Of a DNA stretch of 64,000 bases, positions 20,010-30,724 are shown piece after piece (position 1 is the stretch's first letter; each line of letters opens with the position of its first letter). Source of the stretch: Nephrocerus scutellatus (Eukaryota > Arthropoda > Insecta > Diptera > Pipunculidae); contig OX352761.1 in the NCBI GenBank assembly GCA_947095585.1, positions 21,095,277-21,159,276 on the forward strand, read 5' to 3'. The notes under the pieces were generated by a model. The model did not search any database and had not been told where the DNA came from. It saw nothing but the letters and a program-made list of their open reading frames with translations. Made by a program: the position numbers and the translations under genes.

Positions 20010-21297
20010 CAGGGTGACTGACACGAAGTGCTACCAAAACAAAACGCCACAGAATTTTTATTTTTTGATGAATTTTATTGAATCAAAGTAAAAAATGTTC
20101 ACAAATATTTTAATTTTCGAATTGCATTAGCAGTTTTCGATTTGGCCACCCTTAGCCGCGATTATGGCCTTCCAACGGTCGACAATGCTATTGCATGCAG
20201 CACTGCACTGCACTGGCTCTGCGGTATTTTGGCCCATTCCCGGCGAAGCGCTTGCATGAGATGATCGACACTTTGGTATTTTTTGTCCCAACCTTGCTCT
20301 TCAAAATACCCTAAACCGAGAAATCTAGCGGATTTGCATCCGGTGATCATCGCCGGATATCATTTGGTGGCCATTGGGCAGTGGAAATGAACCGCGGAAC
20401 GTTGTTTCTAAGCCAATCTTGATTGACGCGCGCTTTATGACTCGGCGCCGAGTCCTGTTGAAATGTCCAGGCTCTGCGGCCGAAATGTTTTTGTGCCCAA
20501 GGCTTCAACGCTCCCTCCAACACATGATCCCGATTAATTTGAACGGCTTTCGGCCGTTACGGCGGCCCAAACCATCACCATCGGCGGCGCTTGGTTTCGA
20601 GTGGCAATCCGTTGGTCCAAATTTTCAGTAGAACGGCCGGGCAAGTAAATCCGGTCGTTTTTTGTTCACATATTGCTCAATAACGAACGGTGACTCATCG
20701 GAGAAAACCAAATTCGGCAAATCGCCACTTTCGTGCAAGCGTAACAACTCCTTTGCTCTTTCCACTCTAACTTTTTTTTGCGCATCGGTGAGACCATGCG
20801 TTTTTTGGAATTTCAAAGCCTTTAGTCCAAGATGATCTTTCAATATGTGCTGCATCTGTTCGAGCGAAATGTTCGCCTCATGAGCCATTTTTCTGCCGCT
20901 ACGGCGCGGATTCGGAGCCAATTTCGCCTTCACCTTCCGAATGATATCCGGCGATGTTGCAGTGAGTTTCGTTCCACCACCATGGCGTTTTGCAATGCTG
21001 CCAGTATCGTTATAACGATTTATGGTGCGATACACAAACTTTTTATTGACATGCAGATGTTTTAACTGGTTAACAATCTGCGGCTGTGGTTTTCCAGCCA
21101 AATGTAGAGCAATCACACGCTTTACGCTTGAATTCCATTGCGGATAACTTTTTTCTGAATATTTCCCACTAAAATGCTTTTGTACGCTTGTAAGCAATGG
21201 AATGAACTGTCATTAGTGTAAATTTGAGCGCTCTATCATCACTGGTTTGACAGCAATGACAGTCTGAAGTTGGTAACACTTCGTGTCAGTCACCCGG
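20010..21297 (-). mobile_element. maT-like (DD37D) mariner, complete ends
   Basis: 1288-bp element. Terminal inverted repeats of about 28 bp start C(A/C)GGGTGACTGACACGAAGTG and continue YTACCAA, with two mismatches between ends. TA duplications lie at 20008-20009 and 21298-21299. One transposase gene fills the minus strand. The insertion splits the Copia relic exactly: joining 20009 to 21300 restores the Copia frame region. Ends look intact and recent, but the transposase has frameshifts. Confidence 0.9.
20127..21197 (-). pseudogene. maT-like mariner transposase, frameshifted
   Basis: Start ATG at 21195-21197. The first 190 codons are open: KHFSGKYSEKSYPQWNSSVK, IVNQLKHLHVNKKFVYRTI (helix-turn-helix), GSIAKRHGGGTKLTATSP, then LPNLVFSDES with the first catalytic Asp. 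The frame then breaks near 20640. Further on, in other frames, are AWTFQQDSAPSHKAR (second Asp), AQWPP, a short insertion with a stop, and PDANPLDFSV (third Asp, spacing close to the DD37D pattern of the maT family). The end is REWAKIPQ and ACNSIVDRWKAIIAAKGG. Total length about 356 codons, normal for the family. Inactive as it stands. Confidence 0.85.
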
Positions 21298-21397
21298 TAT
21301 GACCATAAATAGTCAGGCCGCCAGTGGAACCTAAAGTTGGTCAACACTCTAAATGATATTGGATATACGCAGTCGACTTTCCTACAAGATTTTAAAG
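21298..21397 (+). mobile_element. Copia relic, part 2
   Basis: Continues the Copia reverse transcriptase after the mariner (SGRQWNLKLVNTLNDIGYTQST). It ends at the 13-bp target CAAGATTTTAAAG (21385-21397), where the Jockey element entered. Confidence 0.85.
21385..21397. repeat. target-site duplication of the Jockey insertion
   Basis: CAAGATTTTAAAG here is repeated exactly at 26316-26328 on the far side of the LINE. Removing one copy plus the LINE rejoins the Copia frame (YKILKENIAIITVYVDD). Confidence 0.95.
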
Positions 21398-21620
21398 CCA
21401 GTCATCATCGAGCGCTCAACACGAGCACACGCAGATCACGCATAATATCGTCCAGCTACCTGCTACCGATTAAAAAAAAAACCCAAAACCAAAAGCGAGC
21501 ATTTCGCTACCTGCTACTTTTTGATTTTTTATTATTTCACAAATTATTTTTTAATTTCAGGAATATTTTTCTTTAGAATTTATTTTCAGAAAAGGTTTTC
21601 CTTTTAATCAGCCCTATAAA

Positions 21621-23154
21621 ATGGGGAAAAAAGCAAAAAGGAAGGAAAAAGTAAACGAGGTCTTATCCTTAATTAAGGAGCAAGTAACCAACCATGGTGG
21701 GGATTTCCTCTTGTCGTTGTACCGAAGGCTGGATGAAGTGAACCAGCTGTGCGATTCAGCGACTTCAGAGGAGGAAACCATGAGCGTTGTCGAGGAATCG
21801 GATACTGAAGTGCCCGAATCCAGCAGTGGTGGAGAGGATAACTCCAGCGACGAAGACAGTCGCAAAGCTTGGTCTTCTCCCGAAACCTTGCCCGCAAAGG
21901 CAAAAAAAAAGGAGGTTGTCTGGAAATTCCAGACCATCATCGCCACCAACATCATCTTCTCCTGGAGTGGCTGCTGTTGATAAAAAAATTGCTGTTGATA
22001 AAACAGCTTTACCAAAAGAGTCCCAAAAGGTCTCAAATAAGAAGGCACCACCACCAGTCGCTCCATCAAGCCAAAAATCCCAAACTACGGGACCAACAGC
22101 AAAACCTTTTGCCATGCCGCCAATAGTCTGCTTCAGACTAAACGTCGCTGAACTATCAAAGTTCATGAAGAGCGCCAACATCAGTTGCAGAATTCGCAAC
22201 ATCAACAGCAACAAATCAGTCGTTACGGCTATGAACAGAGATGGCCATCAGCTAATTCGGTCTTTCCTACAGTCGGGAAAGACTGAATTTAACACTTATA
22301 CTGCAAAGGAGGACAGGAAAGAAATGTTGGTCCTAAAAGGTATTCACCACTCCTTTGATGCTGAAGATGTCAAGGAAGCGTTGACGACAGAGGGTGTCCC
22401 TGTACTAGTGGTGAAACCCTTCAAATCTCAAAGGACTGACAAGAAATTTAATCATTTCATTGTCGAGCTAGAGAAGAACTGCGATAAGGCGGCAGTTTGC
22501 TCAAAAACCCTCCTTTTGAACCAGTTGGTGCATTGGGAAAAACTAAAATCGGCGGGCATTACTCAATGCAGAAACTGCCAAAAATTTGGACATGTCGCAA
22601 GTAATTGCGGGATGAAATACAGATGCGTCAAGTGCAAAGATGAGCACTTGCCTGGCCAATGCCCAAGAAATGCAGACAATATAAAAGACGACAACGTTTT
22701 CTGCACAAACTGCCAGAAAAATGGACATCCGGCAAACTATAAAGGATGTCCAAAATATAAGGAAAAGATGGCTGAAAAGCTTAAAACCGCACAAAAGAAG
22801 AAGGAACAACATAAATTCGCCCAGATGTCTGCTTCAAAAGCCATAGTAAAGGGAGTAAGTTTTGCTAGTATAGCTGCTATGGGGACTTCCAGCAAGCCAG
22901 CAACGATCAGCAAGCCTCTAACAAGCAGCCATGCAGCATCAAACAGCAAACCAATAAAAAAGCCAGCCGTTAAACCTGTACCATCTACCGGAAAAGCCAA
23001 CATCTTCGACGATACGGAAAGGCTATTTGGAGCTGACCTCTTTACAATTTTACAGAAGGCAAGAGAAGTCGTGCCTGCTAATTATAGCAGTCTTGATGAC
23101 AGGTCCAAAACAACCGTTTTGGGTCGACTTATTTGTGAATTATGTTCACAATAA
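21621..23154 (+). CDS. Jockey ORF1, Gag-like zinc-knuckle protein (frameshifted)
   Basis: RNA-binding protein that packages the LINE transcript. The ATG at 21621 begins MGKKAKRKEKVNEVLSLI, followed by an acidic Ser/Glu/Asp stretch. The frame shifts at a nine-A run (21901-21910), where the protein continues as RRLSGNSRPSSPPTSS. A PRE_C2HC-type region then leads to three zinc knuckles: CRNCQKFGHVASNC, CVKCKDEHLPGQC and CTNCQKNGHPANYKGC (22570-22750). The C-terminal part is Ser/Lys/Ala-rich and ends LGRLICELCSQ. Joined length would be about 510 residues, usual for Jockey ORF1. The shift in a homopolymer may be a sequencing error. The ATG at 21787 is in frame with most of the protein but upstream coding clearly extends to 21621. 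Confidence 0.88.
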
Positions 23155-26048
23155 GCAGGATAAGTATATTCTCATATAATGTGAATTCCATTTATTCGTT
23201 AGCTAGGCGTATCACACTAACATTATTTATTAAAACTAATAAACCTGACATTCTTCTTTTACAGGAAACAAATCTCACTGGGAGAAATCCGTTCAGTCCA
23301 GACGGATACAATATCCACAGGGTCGACAAAGGCAGTGGACGCTCTGGGACGGCGGTCCTTATCAGGAACACTATGGCAGGCGAAAAGGTGCAAATCAGTG
23401 GTCTACGTAGCATGGAAGCAACAGCTGTCAGCATTAAAGTCAACGAAGTGGAGACCTTGCTGGTGATATCGGTGTACAATCACTGTAACGCAACGAGGGA
23501 AGACATCCAACGGGATTTGCAAACTGTCTGCAACACCTCCTCTAGACACACATACTGTGTTGTTGGAGGTGATTTTAATGCTAGACATACTCGATGGCAG
23601 GACGAAGTGTGCAATCACAAAGGAAGGGCCATTACAGACTGGATGGACTCAAATCCGCATCAGCACACGATGGCTATAGTTTCACAGCCCCGGAAGACGT
23701 ACCCTCGGACACCGTCAACTCTGGATTTCTTTCTGGCAACCACAAATTTCTTAAATATTCTCCCAGAATTAAGAAATTATTCCTGCTTGGCGCATGATAG
23801 CGACTCGGATCATATGGCCATAGAGCTTCGAGTGAGGCTGAACCAGCGAATTGTGCAAGTCACCCCAACACCTGAACTTCACATCAACTTTAAGAAAATA
23901 AACTGGAACCGGTTTAGATCAGAAGTTGAAGCTGAACTTCCTATTCCAGCGGCTTGCAGAAATCTGGAGAATACAGAAATTGATGATGCTATCAGAAATT
24001 TTGAGATTACAGTGAATTCAGCCATTAATCGGCAGAAAACAATTCGCACTAGCAGGGATCGCTTCCAACACTTGCCTGAGCATATACAGGCCATATATGC
24101 TCACAAGCAACGGCTTAGGAAACGCCTTCAGAGAATCTTCAATAGGACACTTAACACAGTCAACGACGAATACCTGTCTGTACTTTCGCAACTGCGGAGT
24201 ACAGTTAACATGTGTCGTCAAGCTTTGCGGAGGTTTCAGGAAGATGAACTGACCAAACGGCTCCAGGACATCAAACCAGGCCCTGATGCTTTTAGGAAAG
24301 CGTATTTCCATTCCAGAGATTATCACCATTGAAAATCGAGCAGTATCCAGCGCTGCTGAGAAAGCGGAAGCCTTTGCCTGCCATTTTGAAAGGAGCTTTA
24401 CGGACCGACTACCAACGCATCTTCCAGATTTCTTGGAAGAGGTTGAAAGTCTTGTGGAAGACACCACTTCTCCAGGAAATACTATAGTGCAGTTCAGTGA
24501 AGAAAATCGCGCCAACGCACCCGTAGACGTCGATATGTTTACCGGAACAGCTGTTGTCAATGATTTGATTATGAGTGGAAACTCAAAAAATCATCAGGCA
24601 CAGATGGGATTTCTAACTTTTTGCTTAAAAAGTTACCGGGTATGGCAATTTTGATGTTAACCATCATTTTCAACAATTGCCTAAACAATGGCTACTTTCC
24701 GGACAACTGGAAGGTCGCCAAGGTAGTACCAGTACCCAAGAAAACTGACCGCTCCAGCGTAACTGGTTACCGTCCAATAGCTCTACTGTGTTGTATCAGT
24801 AAAGTATTGGAATCATTGATCCGTAAAAAGATCAATACGTTTTGTACGGAAAGAAATCTTATTCCTTCCTTTCAGTACGGTTTCCGAGAGAAGCACTCTA
24901 CGCTGCACCCTCTGCTGAAGCTTCACAGTGACGTCACTAAAGGACTGAACGTCAAAAGTAGTACAGTGGCCTGTTTGCTAGACATCGAAAAAGCTTTCGA
25001 TAGTGTCTGGATAAACGGGCTACTGTACAAGCTTATTAGTTTTGGTTTCCCCAATTATATTGTAAAAATAATTAAAAATTTTCTTTTTAACAGGGTCTTC
25101 TTTGTACAGGTGTACGACCGCCCATCGACAAGGAAAAGTATCAAAGCCGGAGTTCCTCAAGGTTCCAGACTTGGACCAGTCCTGTATAGCATCTTTACGG
25201 CGGATCAACCTACAAATACAGCCGGAACAAGGACTATGCTCTTCGCGGATGACTCCATAACGTATGCAGTTTCCCGCTCTCCCGAGATAGCTGCCCAAAG
25301 AGTGGAGGAACACCTCAGAAATCTTTGGGACTACTACCTGAAGTGGGGACTAAAGATCAACGCCAATAAAACGGAACTCATCTGCTTCCGAGTACCAGCA
25401 ACCGAAACAAGGATAAGAAAAATCGCAAGCCGGTGCAGAGCCTTAAAAATCACCCTTCCGGATAACACAATTATAAACACCAAGTCAGAGACTAAGTACC
25501 TGGGAATCAACTTTACTGAGAGGCTCAAGTTTAACTCTCACATCGACAAAACAATGAAAAAAGCGAACTACGCTCTTCATTTGGTGCACCCGCTACTTAA
25601 AAGACGAAACGGTCTGTCCAACAACACCAGGCTGCTTATCTACAAGCAACTCATCAGGCCAGTGATAACCTATGGCTACCCCATATGGTTCACCGTCTCA
25701 CCAACAACGATGAAGAAGATCTCCCTATTTGAAAGGAAGGTACTAAGGATCTGTACAGGACTCTGGAGGGTGACAAACAGCTATAAGTTTGTGTCGACTA
25801 CAAAACTATACGAAGCAGCAGGTCTGCTGCCAATAACTGACCACTTGTTCCGAATGGCGAGGAAATTCGTCGACGCATTGGAAATACATCCAAGTCCTGA
25901 GATGCAAGGACTGCGAATCGAGGAAATCGAGCCAACTCACCGGTACATACACATAAGAGGATTCACTGATGCTAGATTCGATGACATCTTTAACAATCAA
26001 GACGTCTCCTTCTACGAGAAGGCGGGCAACCAATATTACAGAGGCTGA
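23142..26048 (+). CDS. Jockey ORF2, endonuclease and reverse transcriptase (frameshifted)
   Basis: Copies the element into new sites by target-primed reverse transcription. The ATG overlaps the ORF1 stop, as in other Jockey elements. Endonuclease: LLLQETNL (Gln41-Glu42), VGGDFNARHT (Asp144, Asn146) and DSDHMAIEL (Asp223-His224). After frame breaks near 24290 and at an A-run near 24587, the reverse transcriptase follows: GYRPIALLCCISKVLES, QYGFREKHST, LLDIEKAFDSVW, AGVPQGSRLGPVL and LFADDSITYAV with the catalytic Asp pair. Then comes YLGINFTERLKFNSHI and a C-terminal region ending YEKAGNQYYRG. Combined length is about 968 codons, near the Jockey norm. No RNase H domain, consistent with the clade. 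Two shifts cancel, so little else is lost. Confidence 0.9.
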
Positions 26049-26315
26049 AGTTCGCCCTGTTTATACGCCGCTTAATATTTCATTTTTATTTTATTTTAAA
26101 ATTATTGTTTAAAATTTAATTACCTTAAAAATAAACATGTAGTAGATTAAGTAGTAAAAAATATTGTTTAAAAATAAACAATACCAAAAAAAGACAATGT
26201 AAATACGTCGGGCCCCTATTGTTGAGCCGACACATATTAATATTAGTTATAAGTTTAGTTGTAAATCAAAATTGTATATTACTTTAATGTTTAATAAAAA
26301 TATCTTAATCTTAAT

Positions 26316-26660
26316 CAAGATTTTAAAGGAAAATATTGCGATCATCACCGTTTATGTTGATGACCTTCTTTTAGCCACAAACGATTCAGAAGACTACTCA
26401 ATGGTTCATACAGCACTGTCGAAGGAGTTCGATATTCACGATTTGGGTGAACCAAAGTTATGTGTATCAATCACGAAAGACAACAAGAAGATATGCGTGG
26501 AATACATTAACAGTCTAATAATAGTCATACAATTTAGACAACGCGAAACCATCACGTTTACTTTCACAAGTTAAACTCAATATTCAAAACGAACAATCTA
26601 TCAAAGACGAAAGCGAGAGAGTTGATAATACTGCATATTGGCAACTTAATCAGAAGTCAT
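26316..26660 (+). mobile_element. Copia relic, part 3 (RT active site)
   Basis: Resumes after the LINE: KILKENIAIITVYVDDLLLATND with the Copia catalytic YVDD, then LSKEFDIHDLGEPKLCVSIT. It decays near 26575, with traces (NTAYWQLNQKS) to about 26660. RNase H and 3' LTR are not seen. Confidence 0.85.
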
Positions 26661-27019
26661 AACATTTACCCTAAAAGTATACAGAATTTATAATAAAATT
26701 GATTAATAAATTTTTTTTTCTCTTTGAAAAATGATGATCGCTTAAATATGTTTACAACATTAATTGGACACTTGAGTGTTTTTAATGACCAAACTGTCAG
26801 AAAAGCATTGTAGTTGCATTTCAGAAATTATCGGAAAACTGTGAAGGTAACTCGATGGAAATCGAGTTATATGGAGGTTTCGCCACTGTTTATTAATTAC
26901 CAGCTTTGGATTAAGGGTGCATTTATCATACATTATTGTTACATCAAATAATAATGTCATCCAGAATAACATATTTATCAGTGTAATGTAAGTGCTAAAG
27001 AGAGGGCTAATAATCTCGC
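26661..27019. other. no gene recognised
   Basis: AT-rich sequence between Copia and RTE relics. I recognise nothing in it. Confidence 0.3.
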
Positions 27020-27865
27020 CCGTAAATAACCATCTTTACGGAACCCCAAACCAGCCTCGAAAACACTGATGATGATCACGTTCATGACCTCAACAACAAA
27101 AACTGCTAAACACTTTGAGAATTTTCTCATGAAACGTACGCTCACTCTATAAATACCCGATACCTTGATTAAATACAAGGCTGAACAAACAGCAATCCCG
27201 GAGATGCAGTGAATGGGGAAGGGTGCCAACGTCGACTCAGACTTTGTTATTTGTACGATGCTCTGAGCGAGGATTGTATGACCAAGTGAGAATGCATCCG
27301 CAAATTAGATTCGAGTCAATACGGCTGTCCTTGGTAAAGTATGGACCAAAAACAACTAGGATCAGGCCATTAATGATAAGAGAGTAAGTGCTGGGGCTGC
27401 GATGCCTTTAAAATATCATTATTTGTACTACTGACTCGATCTTAGGCAGTAGTCGTAGATATCGGAATAGCTGACTCGAGCTTAGGCAGTACTCGTAGAG
27501 ATCGGACCGACTTGTTCATTGATAACAGTTAAATATCATCGAAACGTTAAAATGTTGTAAACAAACCCATAGAACGCGAATGAACACAAGAAGAGGAATA
27601 CACTGACGAAATAAAGCAGCCGAGTTCCTGGCCCTGGCTTTGAACTCGAAGAGTAGAAAGAGCAAGGATCGCACCAGTTTTAACAAAGAGTCCGACGTAT
27701 GATGCAATATACACCGCGTTAGCACTCAAAGACGTCTACGAACGATGGGAAGACCACTTTCACGAGTTTCCAAATGGCCAGCTAACCGAGAAATTTGAGG
27801 CTCCACCAAGCTTTAAGGAAGGCATAGCCAAATACTCCGACACAAACCGTACGCAATATACAAAC
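27020..27865 (+). mobile_element. RTE 5' half relic
   Basis: Collinear with 55850-56700. Shared blocks are AGAATTTTCTCATG.AACGTA, ATAAGGCTGA.C..ACAGCAAT, TAGTACTGCTGACTC-like sequence and GTCCG.CGTATGA.CAATATACACCGCGTT, in that order. It covers the endonuclease and the region before the reverse transcriptase. A 57-bp segment at 27420-27505 is duplicated (GACTCGA.CTTAGGCAGTA.TCGTAGA.ATCGGA appears twice). All frames are broken. Confidence 0.6.
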
Positions 27866-27894
27866 AATTTGCACCCCCATGAGCACATAGCAGA

Positions 27895-27985
27895 TCAGCC
27901 GAATCGGATAGGCTACCGACTACCATCCGAATGTCTTACTAAGTCATGGGTTCAAGTCACCGGCAGGTGAAAGACTTTTTTTTTT
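27895..27985 (+). mobile_element. SINE-3 tRNA-like head (copy 2)
   Basis: AATCGGATAGGCTACCGACTA, TCCGAATGTCTTACTAAG and B-box GGGTTCAAGTC (27948-27958), ending in a T-run. The layout suits a tRNA with a long variable arm turned into a SINE promoter. Confidence 0.5.
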
Positions 27986-28024
27986 AAAGAAAATGTCACA
28001 TCAACATGAAATTAAAACCGACGC

Positions 28025-28140
28025 ATGTGGAGCGATATGGTCGAATGAGTTAGACTGCCGACTAGCGTCTGAACGTCTTTTCGAGCATGAATTCAGGACG
28101 GCTTGACGTCCTGTCCAAGAAAATTGTTTTTTTGTTTTGT
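28025..28140 (+). mobile_element. SINE-3 tRNA-like head (copy 3)
   Basis: GGTCGAATGAGTTAGACTGC, CCGACTAGCGTCTGAACGTC and a decayed B-box (GCATGAATTCAGGACGG), ending in a T-rich tract. Its order of blocks equals copy 2, which lies 130 bp upstream in the same orientation. Confidence 0.45.
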
Positions 28141-28716
28141 AGGAAACACACAAGTCCCCGTGAAATATCAGGGCGGTTAGATTGAGAATTAAAATCTAAT
28201 AAAGATAATACAAAGCAAGCAACAATAACGATTGCATAAAATATTTTTTTTTTAAAAAGCCACCGACGTAATTCCCAATCGGTCTTTGATAGAATATGCT
28301 GATATTGGACGGAAAAATCCTTTGACTTGGGGGAGCGATACTGACAAGGAAATTACTTCCGAAGTAGTGCTAGTGACTCCACATTAGGATACCAGTTTTC
28401 CTGTTTGTGGTCTATTTCTTGAATTGTTTCCGATAAATATTTTGATCAAGTATTAAATTGACATCATCCGAACTCCGTCCAAGTCATAATTCGCCTGAAT
28501 TACGACATTTACTTGACTGCCGATGTTTCGAGTCGATATTGTACAGTGCCTTGATCTTATCCGTTCGCGTAGCACTAACACCTCCGCTTGGACTCCGTAA
28601 GTAAGTGTGATTTCGATGACCTATTACAGAGAGCCTGGGTCGTTCTTGGACCGACCGAATCGACCGACCAACGTACCTAGTATATGTTGTTTTTTAGGCA
28701 TTAAGTATGATAATTG
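28141..28716. other. no gene recognised
   Basis: No domain, RNA gene or repeat was identified between the SINE heads and repeat X. Confidence 0.3.
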
Positions 28717-30200
28717 CGAGCCCTAAGGGCGTAGCTTATATTCAGAGGACATGAACATTTTTTCAGCAAACGTGTGTACATTTGTACGTTTGTAGGTTTG
28801 TTTGCCGAGTCGTATATCTAGGCTTCTACCAGTCAAAATTTGATGGGACTTGTTTTAAAAAAGCGCTTGGCTTGCGATGGCGTAATTATTTTATTCATAG
28901 GGGTTACACCCCTGAGAAAATTGAAAAAAAAATACTCAATCTACGCAACACTATCGATTTGGAGGCCTAAACGTTTGCAAAGTAAAATGTGGGTTTTTCA
29001 GTCTATTTCAGAAATGGCTTATGACTGACTGACTGACCTATCGCTTATGAATGAAATTCCTACATTTAATGTTGCATACTATTAGGCTTGTAAGATATTG
29101 TTACGAAATTCAGGCTTTCGAGTTCGTAAAGGATTTTGCAAATAAAACACAACACAAGTTAATTAATTTACAAATAATAACTTTAATTCACAAACAGTTA
29201 TAATAACACAAGTTCACAATTTATTTATTATTATTAATTTACAATAATTCTCTTAGGAGATAGCAGTAAAACTTTACAAGAACTTTTACAACTTCACTGG
29301 TTAAAATCCAATAAACTAATGATCTTACTTCGGCCTAACGCCTCTATTTATACTCAATCAAAAGCTTCCAGAAACTTCCAATACTGTAGACAGAAATATC
29401 CAGAAAATTGTAGCCTTCTTCCCTTATTTACAACTAACGATACTTATATGCAATGAGTCATCTTTTAAAAATAGACTACATGGTCAATCATGTTCTTTTA
29501 CAAAAACCGGACAAACCGCACAAACCGGTTGGACTACTTGTTTGACCAGTACACAATGATTCAAACTTGCAGGCGGTTACATTTCAAAATTCAAATAATC
29601 TAATCGTCTTAGAGCCCAAAAGTATGCAACATGAAAGTGCTTATGTTTAGTATGCAGTATTTACATTGGAATTTATTTTAGGATTTGAATTCTATTATAT
29701 GAGCTACTAACTACTTTTCGTAACAATTTATTAGATTTTAATTACTGAATTACGACTAATACACACACGGGTGTGTTTTTTGTAGGAACGATTTTCAGCG
29801 CTAATCCCAAGTTAAAGTTACAGATTTAGGACTTAATCTTTAAGGGAAGACGGCAAAACAAGTCTGACGATTTTCCTTAATAATCATTTTCGTCATTTTT
29901 TGTTAACTCGTATATCTCGGCTTCACAAGTGACTGTGGGACTGTGACGTATGTGGCGTGTGGCGTGTGGCGCGTGTAAAAAAAAAGTTTTTTTTTTTTAA
30001 AAATTTTTTTTTAATAAATAAAGAGTTACCCCAAAAAATAAGAAAACTATTTTTTTTTCACAGAAAAAATAAATTCCTCAAAATAAATTGTTACGAATTT
30101 TTAGAATTAAAGGGTTAATATTGGACTTTTAAGATTATTCAGCGTTTAGCCCGAATTACAACTATCTCCATATGGCGAGAAGCTCTCTTTACTATCTTAG
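28717..30200 (+). repeat. interspersed repeat X (copy 2), split by a solo LTR
   Basis: Shares with 10604-11085 the start ATTGCGAGCCC, TATATTCAGAGGACATGAAC, the palindrome GGGGTTACACCCC, GTTGCATACTATTAGGCTTG, the GCGTGTGGCGCGTGTAAAAA tract (29945-29985) and the end CTTTACTATCTTA. It is interrupted at 29099-29725 by an LTR. This copy is longer than copy 1, mainly at 29726-29930. No coding potential. Confidence 0.6.
29099..29725 (-). mobile_element. solo LTR of a gypsy-like retrotransposon
   Basis: 627 bp starting TGTTACGAAA and ending in its inverted match TTTCGTAACA, that is TG...CA ends. Read on the minus strand it has a promoter-like GAGTATAAATAGAGGCG near 29350, followed by an AT-rich leader with an AATAAATAAA signal. 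This promoter-then-polyadenylation layout is that of an LTR, not of a MITE. It interrupts repeat X. The flanks ATAT and ATTT are at best an imperfect 4-bp duplication. A solo LTR arises by recombination between the two LTRs of a full element. Confidence 0.75.
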
Positions 30201-30715
30201 TTATGATGTCATCCAGTTTGGCATCCCTAAGCTCCGGGCGTCCTGGTCTACGCCATCCTTCCAACGTAGGCTTGGGCGACCACGCTGTTGTGTTCCATAA
30301 ATCCTAGCACAAAGGAATTTCCTAGCAGGATCCTCTTCGCTCACGCGACCTAGGTTTCCTGCCCACCGGAGCCTACTGAGCCTAATTCTCTTCACGATGT
30401 CGACATCGCGGTAACACTTGCTCATTATAGGGTCTCCTGAATCGTCCTTCCTCACATACGTGGTCAACAATTCTCCGTAAGACTTTTCTCTCGAACGCGG
30501 CTAAGAGGTAAGAATGCTTTTTACTAAGCACCTAAGACTCGGATCCATATGTAAGTACTGGTCTGATCATTATCTTATACACCAACAGCTTGAATGTTAA
30601 ATTCCTGGATTTGAAAAGTATTGACAGACTAATGTAGGCTTTAAGCAGCCGTACGCGTATTTCTCATTCCATGATGGTATCGGCTGGTACAGTTGACCCA
30701 AGATAGTTAAAATAT
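30201..30715 (-). mobile_element. RTE ORF2 C-terminal fragment (minus)
   Basis: Minus-strand frame 30201-30470: MLTTYVRKDDSGDPIMSKCY, DVDIVKRIRLSRLRWAGNLG, SEEDPARKFLCARIYGTQQR and GRPSLRWKDGVDQDARSLGM. The sequence to 30715 encodes the part just before. This is the ORF2 end of BovB/RTE-type LINEs, often mis-annotated as host protein. It ends at GATGACATCA, short of the normal 3' UTR and ATG tail. Confidence 0.8.
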
Positions 30716-30724
30716 TGCACTACT

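Larger units (their letters stand above)
21398..26315 (+). mobile_element. full-length Jockey-clade LINE
   Basis: 4918 bp between perfect 13-bp target duplications. It begins CCAGTCATCATCGAGCGCTC with a 223-bp 5' UTR, carries ORF1 (21621-23154) and ORF2 (23142-26048) overlapping by 13 bp, and has a 267-bp 3' UTR. It ends in ATCTTAATCTTAAT rather than a plain poly(A). Full length, perfect duplications and only three single-base-type frame breaks mark it as the youngest large element in the window. It lies inside a Copia relic. Confidence 0.95.

Noticed and set aside
29099..29725. MITE with 12-bp inverted ends
   Set aside because: Internal promoter and polyadenylation layout, TG...CA ends and length fit a solo LTR better.
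30201..30470. Host gene encoding a craniofacial development protein 2-like product
   Set aside because: The peptide is the C-terminal end of RTE ORF2; such names in databases come from transposons.
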